DNA from: Zygaena filipendulae
Lineage: Eukaryota; Arthropoda; Insecta; Lepidoptera; Zygaenidae
Assembly: GCA_907165275.2 (NCBI GenBank)
Contig: OU015653.1
Span: 12,988,001-13,052,000, forward strand
Reading direction: 5' to 3'
DNA length: 64,000 bases
In this document: piece by piece, positions 31,978 to 43,227 of the stretch
Layout of the letters: the number at the start of each line of letters is the position of its first letter
Position numbering within the stretch: the first letter of the stretch is position 1
Notes under the pieces: model-generated
The model's database searches: none
The model's input: the letters and a program-made list of their open reading frames with translations, nothing else
What the model was told of the DNA's origin: nothing
Position numbers and translations under genes: made by a program

Positions 31978-32162
31978 AAAAACTATCCCTTAAGTTGCTT
32001 GTGAAAAGATAGTTTCTCAAAATAGGTATACGTCGTTTAATTGTTTTCACTTAAAACAATGATATATTTTACATTGCATGTTTCTCTACAGTACTGTGCT
32101 TAAGTTCCTTTATCATAAAGAAAATTTTCCGATGTTGGCCAATATATTAAGAACTTTATTAA

Positions 32163-32400
32163 TCTATACATATAATAAAAATGAATCACCAAATGTGTTG
32201 CTCAGCGCACAACTTCCAAACGATAAAAGAAGTTTGGAGTTCCTGCGGGAATTCCGAAACTCACGCAGGTGAATCTCCGAAACGGTTGGACCGATATTGA
32301 CGGGACTTTCACTGCTAATTAGCTGATGTTATAAGGAATACATTAGGCTACTTTAGAGTTCCTGCGGGAAATCCGCAACTCACGCGTGTGAAAGCTCGTT
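32163..32400 (+). mobile_element. Helitron-like element, family C, 3' end decayed
   Basis: Starts A|TCTATACATATAATAAAAATG, has CACCAAATGTGTTG and two CCTGCGGGAATTCCG-type modules separated by GTTGGACCGATATTGACGGG. The terminal hairpin and CTAG have decayed (CACGCGTGTGAAAGCTCG). Same layout as 54722-55019. Confidence 0.75.
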
Positions 32401-32800
32401 ACCTATATATACTTGCTAAATAATTGTAAGTGACGACACTTTTCGAATGTCCTTGGTTTAAGCTGACAGCCGTGATGGCATAGCTTTCAATAAATTAAAA
32501 AAAAAATCGAATGTCCATAGTAAAAAAGTAAAGGAAACCAAGCTTCAGTCAGTTGTCAGTACTCACGTACCTAATCTTCAATTTCCCACGGTCGCTGTTT
32601 ATTCGAATTCATTACTATTCTCGTCACGACACGGCGAAAATATTTTCTGATTCCTGAAACTAAAGCTGCCCTGAATTATATAATTGTAAGGTATTCATGC
32701 TGTAGGTGGTTCATTTTCTTAAAACCCTTTTAGCGATATTAATTTTTTTATGTTGCGAAGAGAAAAATGAAAGAAATTAATTTTGCTGTCAACAGCCTAA

Positions 32801-33053
32801 TCCTTCCTTACTTTATCAATGCGAAAGTGAGTTTGTTTGTTTATTACGCTTTCACGCCTTAGTATAACTGATCCTTAGTATAGTATAACCGATCATCATG
32901 AAATTTTGTATACACGTTGTCATGGGTCTGTACCCCTGTTATTATTATTTATTATTTTTGTTATCCTTCTCTATAGGACATGGGGTAGTTTGTATGCCGG
33001 AATTCAGCGGGAACTCCGGAATTAACGCGGGTGAAACCACAAGGTACAGCTAG
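32801..33053 (+). mobile_element. Helitron-like element, family A, with internal expansions
   Basis: Starts A|TCCTTCCTTACTTTATC, has GTTACGCTTTCACGCC-like block, and ends CCACAAGGTACAGCTAG|T. It contains a short duplication (CCTTAGTATAACTGATC twice) and an inserted ATTATTATTTATTATT stretch, making it 253 bp. Confidence 0.8.
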
Positions 33054-33381
33054 TTTTGAATAATGAACATAATTTTGTTTCTTTTTTTGTAATAAACACT
33101 CAAAAATTACATAATAATTTTATAATATTAACTTAATATTTTGTATTATATCTCATCCAATTAATCAATTTCATCGGAAGTTTTTTTTTTGTGATTAAGC
33201 TAAATAAATCTCAGGTAATTAAACTTATAGCTCAGGGCCAGATGTAGTTTATAGCGAAATCTTATTACTTAGTTTTATGGCTTCCACGATATTCTAATTT
33301 TAATTAAAGTTTCAGGATAATTTATATTAAGATCCATAAAAGTGGAATAGTAATTCTATTCCCATCTAACAAGTTGAAAAT

Positions 33382-33549
33382 TCTTACTAATACGAAAGTG
33401 AGTTAGTCTGTTTGTTACGCTTTCACGACCATCATGAAATTTTGCATACACGTTGTCAGGGGTACAGGGAAGGACATAGGTTACTTTAATCCCGGAATTC
33501 CCGCGTGAACTCCGAACTTATCGCGGATGAAACAGCGGGGAACAGCTAC
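33382..33549 (+). mobile_element. Helitron-like element, family A
   Basis: TCTTACTAATACGAAAGTG at the left, TTGCATACACGTTGTCAGGG inside, and GATGAAACAGCGGGGAACAG at the right with CTAC for CTAG. Short internal deletion after the CGCTTTCACG block. Confidence 0.75.
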
Positions 33550-33564
33550 TGTAACAATAAATTA

Positions 33565-33670
33565 TCCTTACTGTGATTGTATGTGAGTTTATTTGTTTGT
33601 TACGCTTTCATGCCTTGACTACTTAATCGATAATCATTAAAAGATGTAGAAAAAGACATAGGGTAGTTTT
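33565..33670 (+). mobile_element. Helitron-like element, family A, 3' truncated
   Basis: Starts A|TCCTTACTGTGATTGTATG and keeps the TTACGCTTTCATGCC block up to GACATAGGGTAGTTTTT, where the AACCGACTTCC repeat begins. 15 bp after the previous copy, same orientation. Confidence 0.65.
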
Positions 33671-34420
33671 TAACCGACTTCCAAAAAGGACGAGGTCTAT
33701 GTTCGATTGTATGTATGTTTTTTTTTATGTATGTTCACCGATTACTCGACGAACGGTTGGACCGATTTGGAAAATTCTTTTTTTGTTTGAAAGGGGATAC
33801 TCCCAAATTGATTCCATTGTCACCAAGTCCAGATCTGATGATGGAATCTTGGAGTAATCGAGGGAACTCTTCAAAAATTATAGGTACACCTATAGTGATT
33901 TTTGTATTTTTATAGTAAATCGTTTAATTGCTTTTGGAAAGCAAAATTTTAAGAAGTGGAACTGATGATAAAGACCACAGATGGTGATCGGAACTACTCA
34001 ATAATAGGTATTTCACGGGTTCCGAATCGTGATCTTTAATATGGTTTCTAAACAATTTATGCTCGTCACAATGTATATGGTTAAGTGGAACTGATGGTGA
34101 TGTACTAGGAGAACTCCTCAACAATTAACGTCCCTGCGTCGGGAAAAGCAATATTTTGTAAAAGGTGATGAGCAGTTGACATTAGGCTATTATAACGTAG
34201 AGAAATTACGAACCAAGTCACTTAAAAGCGAGAAATAAACAAAATTTTAACTAAAAAATTAAAACTGACTTGCAAAAACACAAAACTAAAAAGCTAAAAA
34301 TAACAAAATACCGATTTAATGCAAAAGACAAAAACACACGTAATATATATTATTATTGGTTTGTGCTACCACTAGTTATTCAATATTTTTGTTATAGCCA
34401 ATACCAATGGTAAATTTTCG
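33671..34420. repeat. Interspersed repeat, AACCGACTTC family
   Basis: Starts TAACCGACTTCCAAAAAGG, includes TGTTCACCGATTACTC, GGTTGGACCGATTTGG and several GTGGAACTGATG(A/G)TGAT modules, then AAAACTGACTTGCAAAAACAC and AATAACAAAATACCG. The last blocks recur at 50240-50390 and partly at 10796. Non-coding; common in Lepidoptera, class not established. Confidence 0.6.
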
Positions 34421-34904
34421 AAAACCTATTCTTTAGCGTTCGTCTTATAAACATAAAATAACCGTTAAAATGTTATCGCATCGGCACTAATGCGTTGGAA
34501 TAACCAATTATTTAGCAAAATAACTGTTATAATATAACGTTCGATGGTGGTTTTATTACTTGCAAACTCGTTATTCAAATAAAAGGGAAGTTAGTCGCAA
34601 GGAAACTTTGCCGCTTTATTTCAGTGTCGTTATTAATTTCTAAACACCAGCATGATGTTATTGTCTGTTAATACCATCGATCTCATGTAACACTGACTGT
34701 GTATCTACTTTTTATATGAGAACGATGTTTAGTACCGATGAAAATTACAATATTAGGTATTGAAACTGAAAAAATCTTTTTTATTTCACACTTATTGATA
34801 AATAGGGAAAGAATGGCAGTGAGAGCAAGCAGAGTGAAGTTATTTTAAGTAAGACTAAAAAGGCTTCTTGCGGGCGTGTCAATAATACGCACTCATTGAT
34901 GGGT
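34421..34904. other. Non-coding stretch
   Basis: No recognised feature. Confidence 0.4.
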
Positions 34905-35085
34905 TTTGTGATTCAATTGTGTATCCATTAACTCCATTAAGCTTGTACCGTGGAAAGCAAGCAATCACGGTATTGCAATACTACTTATAATTAGTATAGA
35001 CGACCGGACTATAAAGCATAACTGAAATCGAACCCGTGACCACTTGATCTGTGGAAAGGCATAGTGTACTGATAATCGTATTGTA
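34905..35085 (-). repeat. tRNA-derived SINE, copy 1 (partial)
   Basis: In minus sense ATCAAGTGGTCACGGGTTCG with a B-box-like GGGTTCGATTTC, then GCTTTATAGTCCGG and CTTGCTTTCCACGGTAC. Parallels the better-preserved copy directly to the right. Confidence 0.5.
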
Positions 35086-35091
35086 TGACAT

Positions 35092-35383
35092 TAATAATAA
35101 TAATAATAATAATCCACTTCACAACACACAGATCTACTTGATCCCACAGTAAGCTAATTATTAGCTTGTGTCGTGGAAACCAAGCAAACGTGGTATATAC
35201 TATTACACTACATAGAATTACATATAGTATAGGTATTATACTATAGATATATAATCACACCCAGACTGGAAAGTGGAACCCTGTGTTCATCACACAAAGT
35301 GCACCCCCACCGGGAATCGAAACCGGAACCTCTTGATTAGCGGGCAGACACGGTGACCTACTACACCAACCGGTATATCATAC
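35092..35383 (-). repeat. tRNA-derived SINE, copy 2
   Basis: In minus sense: CCGGTTGGTGTAGTAGG (A box), GGTTTCGATTCCCGG (B box), body TGCACTTTGTGTGATGAAC and GGTTTCCACGACACAAGC, GGGATCAAGTAGATC, ending in (ATT)n. TGACAT lies on both sides (35086-35091 and 35384-35389), a likely target duplication. Related to the plus-strand copies at 42440 and 61910. Confidence 0.75.
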
Positions 35384-35389
35384 TGACAT

Positions 35390-35495
35390 AAAACGTCGCG
35401 TGACGTCACGCCTTGGTATAATTTACATACGTACGTGGTTATGACGTCACAAGCCAAAGCAAAGCAAAATACTTTACGTGTCTATTATTTTTTCT
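35390..35495 (+). repeat. TAGTCCGTC-family element fragment
   Basis: GCGTGACGTCACGCC, ATGACGTCACAAGCC and ACGTGTCTATTATTTTTTC are the centre and right arm of the 330-bp family. Both outer ends are missing. Confidence 0.6.
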
Positions 35496-37325
35496 TAGTA
35501 TTAAAAAGAAAGTTATTAATTAACGATATTAGTTAGTATCTAAATTACAGTTAGCCATTAGATAACTACAACCTAATCTTGTCTAGACAAGGCAACTCGA
35601 CATTAATTTAACACAAGAGCGATCTTCAATCATTTCTGGACTAGCGCATTCAAATTCAAATTTCGTACCGCACGCACGTCCCAATCCACGGAAGTAATTA
35701 AAGGATTCCCGAACGAAAACTCAATAATGTTGCCAGAATGCGGCGTAACACGAAATAATACGGACGTTACATTTTATTGTCGTATAAAAACGATCGGCCA
35801 CAAATATCTATGTAGGTACCTACTGACAGCGTTTATTCGACACGCTTCCCCGCTACTGTGGTTCCGTTCAATCGAAAATAATGGGGAGTGTTATTATATC
35901 TAAAAAAACCGTAAAAACAAATGATCAAGTTTGATTTGCGCGAAATTTAAATTTCAAACCATCTACTTGTAAATTTAAACAAATACATAAAATTGACGAG
36001 CTCTTTGTGATATTAGATGTTTTTTTTTGTATTTTGTCATTTGTGAATTGATTTGTCGTAAACTTATTTTCTGTCTGTTTGTGAATCTGTCTGTCTTTTT
36101 ATGTACCTAATCGTAGATTATTTATTAATAGGCTAGGCCTTTAAATATACAGCTCTACTGATGTTAAGTGAGGTTGTGGCCTAAAATTGTAACTTAGCCT
36201 AGAATGGGAACTGTTTTTTATTTGCTGACCTTTTATTGCGTACGAACTTAGTACCTATATTTGGTGACAGAATATATTATTCTGCACTTTATCAACCGTA
36301 TAATGAATGATAAACTTAAATTTTTTTACAATAGTTTTCGGAGAATTTTCATACATAATTGATTTCAATTGATTGGAATTTTCAACGGAAGACGTATGGC
36401 AACACAAAAAGAAAGAACAGAAAAGGGACATTTGGCGGAATTTTAGCAGAAATGGACGTCAGGTTTATTTTTTTGTTTTACAAATTAGTTTATCGTGATT
36501 AATATTGTGTGAATATGGTGGATTTTGCATAATAGTGATACATTTGTGATGAACAGTGTGTGGAAACAGTGAAATAAGATGAAATGGGGCGTTCGACGTT
36601 CGTCGGGAGGTTGTCATCTCACTACACAACCTCCCACAGAGCGTCCCGTTAAGGTTCAACTATGAACAAAGTTCCGTTTAAGCATCAAAATGCATCTCAC
36701 CAATGCATTTCAATGTAAATAACTTTAAAAGAAGAAAAATAACATCCGAATTGGCTGTATAGACTGAGTTTCTTTTGCTTTCCCCGAAAGGGGTAAACTT
36801 TACCAAAAAAAATAACAGAAAAAGGCAAAGCTAAAGGTATAGGCGGAACAATATTATTCCACTGCCTCCACGCTCCACGATTTATGATACATCAAGGCTA
36901 TTATTATTCACACAAACGAAAACTAAATTATATACCCACCTACGTATAGATTATATACCTACGTATTGAATGAAAGAAACAATGTAGGTAACAGCCCTAG
37001 TGCGAGTTGAATTGCGCGATGGGAATTCCGTACATAAATTTCGAAATGAGCATCTCAATTTTTATATTTCTAACTTTAGGATAACGTACAAGACAGTCTG
37101 CCGCCAAAATAATCAGAAGAGTAAATATAGCTAGGCACAGTGTGTGTATTAATAAATTTAATTTTGGTAAATAATTGTGTATGTAAAGGTAAACCATTCA
37201 AGGGAAATTCTGTAAATGACAGTTAAAACCGCATCAAATACGTAATTTAATAGAATCCATAGTGGACACAAATAGAGAAGGATAGTGGCTTTGTTTTACG
37301 ATAATTAAAGATTGTATAATATATA
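35496..37325. other. Long non-coding stretch
   Basis: 35630-35880 and 36560-36650 are GC-richer patches without exon-like frames. Elsewhere AT-rich. No gene recognised. Confidence 0.4.
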
Positions 37326-37330
37326 GCTTG
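37326..37330 (+). repeat. Target-site duplication of the 6.1-kb LTR element, left (GCTTG)
   Basis: GCTTG precedes the left LTR and is repeated directly after the right LTR at 43460-43464. Confidence 0.9.
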
Positions 37331-37562
37331 TGTAGTGTTTGTATCTATTAAGTAGAGATAATACATTGTCTCATGTACCTCAGAGAGGGTATTAAGAAAT
37401 ATCGTGTGGCTACATAAAGATTGTCAACGCCACCCGACGACAGTCTATTGTTGAGCGCGAAGCGAGCCGGACATGTGCAGTGTGCTTCGATCTGGGAGTA
37501 GTAGTGAGTCAGCAATAAACCCATACGTAGTGAGGTTTCCTGTAGTGATGGTGAACACTACA
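37331..37562 (+). repeat. 5' LTR of the 6.1-kb element
   Basis: 232 bp, TGTAGTG...CACTACA, so the last 7 bases mirror the first 7. AATAAA at 37514-37519 is a likely polyadenylation signal, placing the element on the plus strand. No clear TATA box. Confidence 0.92.
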
Positions 37563-37564
37563 TC

Positions 37565-37576
37565 TGGCGACGAGGA
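37565..37576 (+). other. Primer-binding site candidate
   Basis: TGGCGACGAGGA starts 2 nt after the left LTR. TGG at this place is the complement of the CCA end of a tRNA. The tRNA species is not identified. Confidence 0.7.
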
Positions 37577-37747
37577 CAAAATGTATACCTAATCATGGTT
37601 TTGGTTTGAAGGTAACAATACCTTCGTATATTATTTGGAAAACATTTATGTAAGTACCTACGTTTAAAATGGATACCTATCTAAGCAGAATAATATTAAT
37701 CTGTTTCATTGAATTGATGCAAGACTCCGTGTTATTAATGATAATAA

Positions 37748-37990
37748 TAAGTGTTTATTTACTTAAAGCAGTTACAATTGAACTGATCATTAAATTGATA
37801 GATATTATAAGTGTTTATTTACATAAAGCAGCTACAACTGAACTGATCATTAAATTGATAGATTTGATAAGTGTTTATTTACATGAAGCAGCTACAACTG
37901 AACTGATCATTAAATTGATAACATATGTGTTTATTTACCAGAAGCAGTTACAATTGAACTCATCATTAAATTGATGACATATTATAAGTG
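37748..37990 (+). repeat. Tandem array 1: about four units of 60 bp
   Basis: Units start AAGTGTTTATTTACATAAAG, continue GCAGCTACAACTGAACTG and end ATCATTAAATTGATAGAT. Starts at 37749, 37809, 37869 and about 37925. The array is open in one frame by chance (near-identical 20-residue blocks), not a recognised protein. Confidence 0.9.
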
Positions 37991-38035
37991 TAAATTGATA
38001 TTAATTAGATGAAAATAGTTCTTTATAAGTTTATA

Positions 38036-38585
38036 ACACAATAGCAGATAATATTTATCTGAATCATTAAATTGATTTTTCCGAATTGAAAAAGGTGTTA
38101 TATAAAAAACACAATAGCAGATAATATTTATCTGAATCATTAAATTGATTTTTCCGAATTGAAAAAGGTGTTAAACAAAAACACAATAGCAGATAATATT
38201 TATCTGAATCATTAAATTGATTTTCCGAATTGAAAAAGGTGTTAAATAAAACAATAGCAGATAATATTTATCTGAATCATTAAATTGATTTTTCCGAATT
38301 GAAAAAGGTGTTAAACAAAAACACAATAGCAGATAATATTTATCTGAAACATTAAATTGATTTTCCGAATTGAAAAAGGTGTTAAATAAAACAATAGCAG
38401 ATAATATTTATCTGAATCATTAAATTGATTTTTCCGATTTGCAAAAGGCGTTTAATAAAAACACAACAGCAGATAATATTTATCTGAATCATTAAATTGA
38501 TTTTTCAGAGTTGTAAAAGCTATTAAATCAAAATACAACAGCAGATATTGTATATATCTGAATCATTAAATTGATTTTTCCAGGT
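38036..38585 (+). repeat. Tandem array 2: eight units of 67-73 bp
   Basis: Units read AGCAGATAATATTTATCTGA, then ATCATTAAATTGATTTTTCC, GAATTGAAAAAGGTGTTA. AGCAGATA occurs near 38043, 38115, 38188, 38255, 38328, 38395, 38468 and 38539. Spacings of 73 and 67 alternate in the middle, so pairs of units form a higher-order repeat. AGATAATATTTATCT is itself a palindrome. Confidence 0.9.
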
Positions 38586-38607
38586 CACCCAAAAAAGAAG
38601 CTTCGGA

Positions 38608-38940
38608 ATTTCGTTAAATTGAAGGTATTTCCGTAAAGTTCATTAAATTGAAGGTATTTCCGTGAAGTTCATTAAATTGAAGGTATTTCCGTGAAATTCA
38701 TTAAATTGAAAGTATTTTCATGAAGTTCATTAAATTGAAAGTATTTCCGTGAATTTCATTAAATTGAAAGTATTTCCGTGAAGTTCATTAAATTGAAAGT
38801 ATTTCCGTGAAGTTCATTAAATTGTATTTCCGTGAAGTTCATTAAATTGAAATTATTTCCGTGAAGTTCATTAAATTGAAAGTATATCCATGAAGTTCAT
38901 TGAATTGAAGGTATTGCTATGTTGTTCATTAACTTGAATT
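38608..38940 (+). repeat. Tandem array 3: twelve units of about 28 bp
   Basis: Units read TTCATTAAATTGAAAGTATT then TCCGTGAAG. One unit is shortened by a few bases; the last two are diverged. The CATTAAATTGA core is the same as in arrays 1 and 2. Directly after it, AGGTTTCTTGAAACCT is a perfect hairpin. Confidence 0.9.
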
Positions 38941-38957
38941 TAAGGTTTCTTGAAACC

Positions 38958-41900
38958 TCAGACTTAAAAAAAAAAAAAAAGAGGTATGAAAGTGCTTGTA
39001 TGTGTCAAAACTCAAAAGTATTGAGATCTATAAAATAAAAGGTTTCTTATCATTGAGTGTATCTCCAGATCGACCATCAATCATAGCAAGTCAACTGCTG
39101 CCACAGGGTAGATCATAAATGCACATGTACAAGGGTATTCCAGCAAAGTAGTTTTCGGATTATTTATCAAGTTTTGAAGTACAAGTAGTACAACGACCTT
39201 TGTGTCAATCCCAACCACCAAGTTGTTTCTGTAAAATACCATCATCTATTCAATTAAAACCCACCAAATACTATGTATAAGTATGTGTGTGTGTGACTTT
39301 GAAATCAATAACCGCGGTCTCTCCAATGGGAATCACGACGATCAAATGACCCTCTGATGATGAATGACCTTGATGAAATGATCATCTGAGGCAATGTTTC
39401 GCTATTACCCGAGAGGTCACAACTCACAAACGAGTGACAGTTATTTGGTAGCTATACCCGTTTCGCATTTCCTTGCGTGTGTCATTCGTCTGTCCATTCA
39501 GTCGTTTACTAAATCGATTAACACAAAGTAAATCTCTATTAAAAGAGCAGGTTTGAGTGGTGAGTGGCATCCTTTAGTCGACTTGGCGCGAGAGGGAGTT
39601 GCTCATCACTAAATTGCTCTTGTAACGTCATAGCAGGTAGAAGAGGGGTAGCACGCTTGGTCTTCATTCAAATCGCGACGCAGGTTGCGTATGCCGGATA
39701 TAATTACGACTGCGATTTTGGTAAAATAATGGTTACTGATTCGTTCTTTTGAATTAATAATAGTATTAATGGAGGCAGATATTACACTAGCGGGCGGCAA
39801 TTGAGGTCGTCAATAGTTCCTAAATTAGGGGCTTTGTTTTGAACTGTTGGCAGATACTTATCTCTTTCTGTCCGTATTAGCTTTCACATCCACTGTCGTA
39901 AACTGAAAATATGCTTAAAAATCCTGACGTATAAGTCAAAGCGAAACAATTAGAACGCCGTACATCACCCTTACTAATATCATTGTTATAAATATTGTTT
40001 CTGGTTTACTTGATGATTTACAAAACCACAGTTGTTACTACAGGTAGTTGTAACCGCAAAGCTGAGACCACGTGGGTTTGAGTTTTGTAATTTTAATCTA
40101 AATAAAAAAAAAAAATTACGATCTACTCACATACCCAGCCGTCGTTGGTCGGGTTTTGTATGAGCGTGAATTCTAGACATTCATATAGATACAGAATTGA
40201 ATCACTTTACTGATTACCGAATAGGTCCTGAAAACGGTTGATCATCCGTGTGTGGTATTTCCGTGTGGGTAGTTGTGACTTTTATTACCGCCTAACATAA
40301 AAATAGTTCGGTTCTTGATGTGTGAAATTAGCTTTACAAGAGTAAGACTAGTGGTCGATACTCGACATTCAATTCAATTCTCAATGTCAGTTAATGTGGC
40401 TAGGATGGCGTGTCAGCGAGAAGTATTAAGTAGGAATAATAGTAGAGGAAAAAAGAAAAAGTAAAAGTGATAACTATGGGGACATCTGTCTGGACTAGCA
40501 TAGTTAATAGTAGATAACAACCACAGAGACGATCAAATCAGTTCAAGATACTCAGGCCTCGTTGAGAATAATCGGACCTTTCTGAAGTTTGAAGTTTGAG
40601 TGGCTGAATTGTACCAGCATACTAGTGATGCCAGTATGGGCAAGTGGTAGTATCGGTTTTCTTTCTCGAGATTTCTCTTCTGTGATTTAGTGCTCGAGGA
40701 CGGGCGCGTGCCAGCCGATGGCCGTGTAGTCGTGAAGGTAGTTTCCCGCCGACTAATAGCGGTAGTAGTACTTATAGTACGTCCGTTCTCCCGCTCCACT
40801 TCACTGCCAGACTATCGTCTTTATTATAAATTGACAGGCATGTAATTGTAGGCATAAGCAACGCGGCATTTTACTATTTACTGTGCCTTCGGTGCAGAAC
40901 AGTTTACGGTGTCGCGTCGATCTATGGTGATCTATGGAGAACTAGATGTTTTAGCGTCTAGTTGTTGCGTGTGCTGTGTCATTTGGCTAGTTGGGGGTTG
41001 TTTCGAGAGGTTTGGATTGAACCTGCACCTGGGTCGCGGGTCCTGGGCGCTGCTCCGTGTTTCCTGCGGATGTTTGGTATGCTGTATAAATTTATCACTA
41101 TGTTGGTGCAATTGCTTGTCATAGCTTCTACTCCGTGCTGGTTGTGTCGCCCAGCTAATAGTATTGATTTTCATCACTCCGTTACAACATCCCCGTTATG
41201 TGGCCACCATCCGTTGTATTGTATCATCACCCAGTTTGCTATCTATCTGGCCTGCCCTATTATTGGTCTAAATCAGAATTCTTGATAATAGTTCTTGCGT
41301 CCAAAGAAAAATTCATCCAAAGAAGTTACTACGTTGCACATTTTGACAATTCATGTTTCACATAGATCCTGACAACGGTAATGTTCTAGTCAATGACGTG
41401 TAGACTACAGCTGTAGTTGATATGCAGGCGCTGTTATTACAGGCTAATTAAAACGTCAGTGAGTTCGACTTCTATTCATCACCTACCAATTGTTGGTTCC
41501 CAATTTTATAATCGTGAATTAGTTTAACATGCGTAGTAGAGTTTAACGCAAGCCCGATGTATCTACTTGCCTAAATGAAGGGCTATCTCCTCTACTTATA
41601 AGTTATAACACTAACTGACCCGACAGACGTCCTGACTATATTTGATTTTTACAAAAACTTTCTATTTAGTAAAATACTAATCGTAATAGTAATTACGATC
41701 TGTAAAATCGATCCCGCCGTTTTTAAATGGTCTGCTTAATAAATAACATCCTTTATGTTGGTTTAGTGTAGGTTTAAAAAAAAAAAATATTTATAGGTAC
41801 CTAATTATTACCGAAAAATAGTCACCATTAATACAATTTGCTACAAGAATAAAAATATTATAGATACTATTCTAATCAAACATTTTGTCATACGATTGAG

Positions 41901-42439
41901 AACAGTCAACGTTCTATTGGGTCTTGCACCTACTCGTATTAAATCACTTGAACTTACTTCAAATCTTTACAAGAAATAAGAATATATATTCCCACTATTG
42001 CCAAGTATTAGTATTAGTATTTATTATGTACTTGTATAGTGAATATTTTAGCTAGGCAAGCCAGGCTTTTACTCGTAGGCTTGTATGGAGGTACCGCCAC
42101 TGCGGTAGGTACTAATAAATGTGAGTTAATGGAATCGAAGACTTGGTCAGGTAATTATTTAGTTATTATAAAGGAATTTCGAAGGTTTCGGTACCTTTGT
42201 TCATCAAGGTTATCATACACCTACCTAATTGTGTTTCGCGATGTGATGTTTGTTGTGCTCCTCAATTCAAAAACCGCGATCACTACGAGGTGTGCAACTG
42301 CTGGGGGGTTGGCATCTAGAGAGTTCTAACTTTTGTCTTTTGTGTACAGAGTTTCATAAGAAAAAAGGAGAGGATGAGACAGATAGAAAGGGAGATCAAA
42401 TAAACTAAATTTAAAGACAGATTGTAAATTAATGTCTAA
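38958..42439. other. Interior of the 6.1-kb LTR element, no gene
   Basis: About 3.5 kb. 40660-41180 is GC-richer, with overlapping short frames on both strands (up to 107 codons at 40962-41285), none with a domain I know. 42355-42400 is a GA-rich run. The origin of this filler is unknown; captured host DNA is possible. Confidence 0.5.
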
Positions 42440-42700
42440 TTCTTTTACCACAGTTGACTAATCGCCGTACCTGCCCACTGGGGGGTTCTGGGTTCCGGGT
42501 TCGATTCCAGGTGAAGGTGCGCTTTGTGTGGTGAGCGCAGGGTTCCGCTTCCCGGTCTTGGTGTCTTTGTGTATCTGTTGTATAATAAATAGGATGTAAT
42601 TCTGTGTGGTGTTTGCCGCGTTTGTTTTGTTTCCACGACACAGGCTAGTGGTGGCTTGCTGTGGGATCGGGTGGATCGTATAAATAATGATTGTCAAGTT
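42440..42700 (+). repeat. tRNA-derived SINE inside the 6.1-kb LTR element
   Basis: GGGTTCCGGGTTCGATTCCAG (B box), GTGCGCTTTGTGTGGTGAGC, TGTTTCCACGACACAGGC and GCTGTGGGATCGGGTGGATC follow the same order as the minus-strand SINE at 35092-35383. Short frames over it are artefacts of the repeat. Confidence 0.75.
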
Positions 42701-42708
42701 AAGTTTAA

Positions 42709-43202
42709 TGGTAAGTTCACACGCGTGCGTTCAACTCTACATTCAACGTGCACATTCACATTCACGAGCGTGTAAACGGTACGCCCGAGCCCGTGAACGC
42801 GCCTGTGAACGTGAATGCCGCGAATCGGGCAAGTGTCGGTTTTTTGGCAAAGTTCAAAGGATGAATGTGCGGGCGCCCGGTGACTGTTTACACGCGCGCG
42901 GGCAGTCAGTCTGTCCCGCGCTTTCGCGACGAGTGGATCTTCATTCAACGTTGCTAAGAAAGTCGCTACGATCGGATATTACAATCGTTCATAATTTTGT
43001 TCCTTTTTCCAATAAAAATAAGTTAAGCCAAAGGATATGGCAGCAACAACACCGAGATCCTCGCTGCTCGCCATTCTGGCACTGACTGACACGACGGCGT
43101 GCGTGTAAACAGCTTGAATGTCCGCCGGCCCGGGACGGGCTGCATGCCGCGCAGCCCGCCAGGCAGCCCGCCGGGCTGCACGGCGCGCGTGTGAACGTAG
43201 CA
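42709..43202 (-). mobile_element. GC-rich Harbinger-like inverted-repeat element
   Basis: Ends TGGTAAGTTCACACGCG and CGCGTGTGAACGTAGCA are reverse complements with 2 mismatches in 17. TAA lies on both sides (42706-42708, 43203-43205), the 3-bp duplication usual for PIF/Harbinger. 494 bp, much GC-richer than its surroundings, with a long CG-rich purine/pyrimidine patch near 43130-43190. Too short for a transposase; a deletion derivative. Confidence 0.65.
42979..43074 (-). pseudogene. Possible remnant of a transposase N terminus, 31 codons
   Basis: Minus-strand ATG followed by MASSEDLGVVAAISFGLTYF then a basic/acidic end and a stop. An acidic start followed by a small hydrophobic run is seen at the N terminus of some Harbinger-type transposases, but this is a vague resemblance. 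No catalytic part is present. It may be chance. Confidence 0.2.
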
Positions 43203-43214
43203 TAAAAATTTGTT

Positions 43215-43227
43215 AAAAAGGAAGGGA
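43215..43227 (+). other. Polypurine tract of the 6.1-kb element
   Basis: AAAAAGGAAGGGA abuts the right LTR (TGTAGTG). Thirteen purines in a row at exactly the expected site; it sets the element's orientation as plus. Confidence 0.88.

Noticed and set aside
33671..34420. Protein-coding gene
   Set aside because: Frames in the AACCGACTTC repeat are short and the same blocks occur elsewhere in the window as non-coding repeat.
37669..37974. 101-codon plus frame with internal 20-residue repeats
   Set aside because: Follows the 60-bp tandem array, whose unit is a multiple of three; no homology, no splice or promoter context.
37748..38940. CRISPR-like array
   Set aside because: Repeats are direct tandem without unique spacers and lie in an LTR element of a eukaryote.
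40909..41285. Overlapping frames on both strands in the coding-free LTR element
   Set aside because: Cys/Trp-rich low-information frames in two registers, no domain; likely due to the GC-richer patch.
42429..43203. Several frames up to 132 codons on both strands
   Set aside because: They cover a SINE and a GC-rich inverted-repeat element; not genes.
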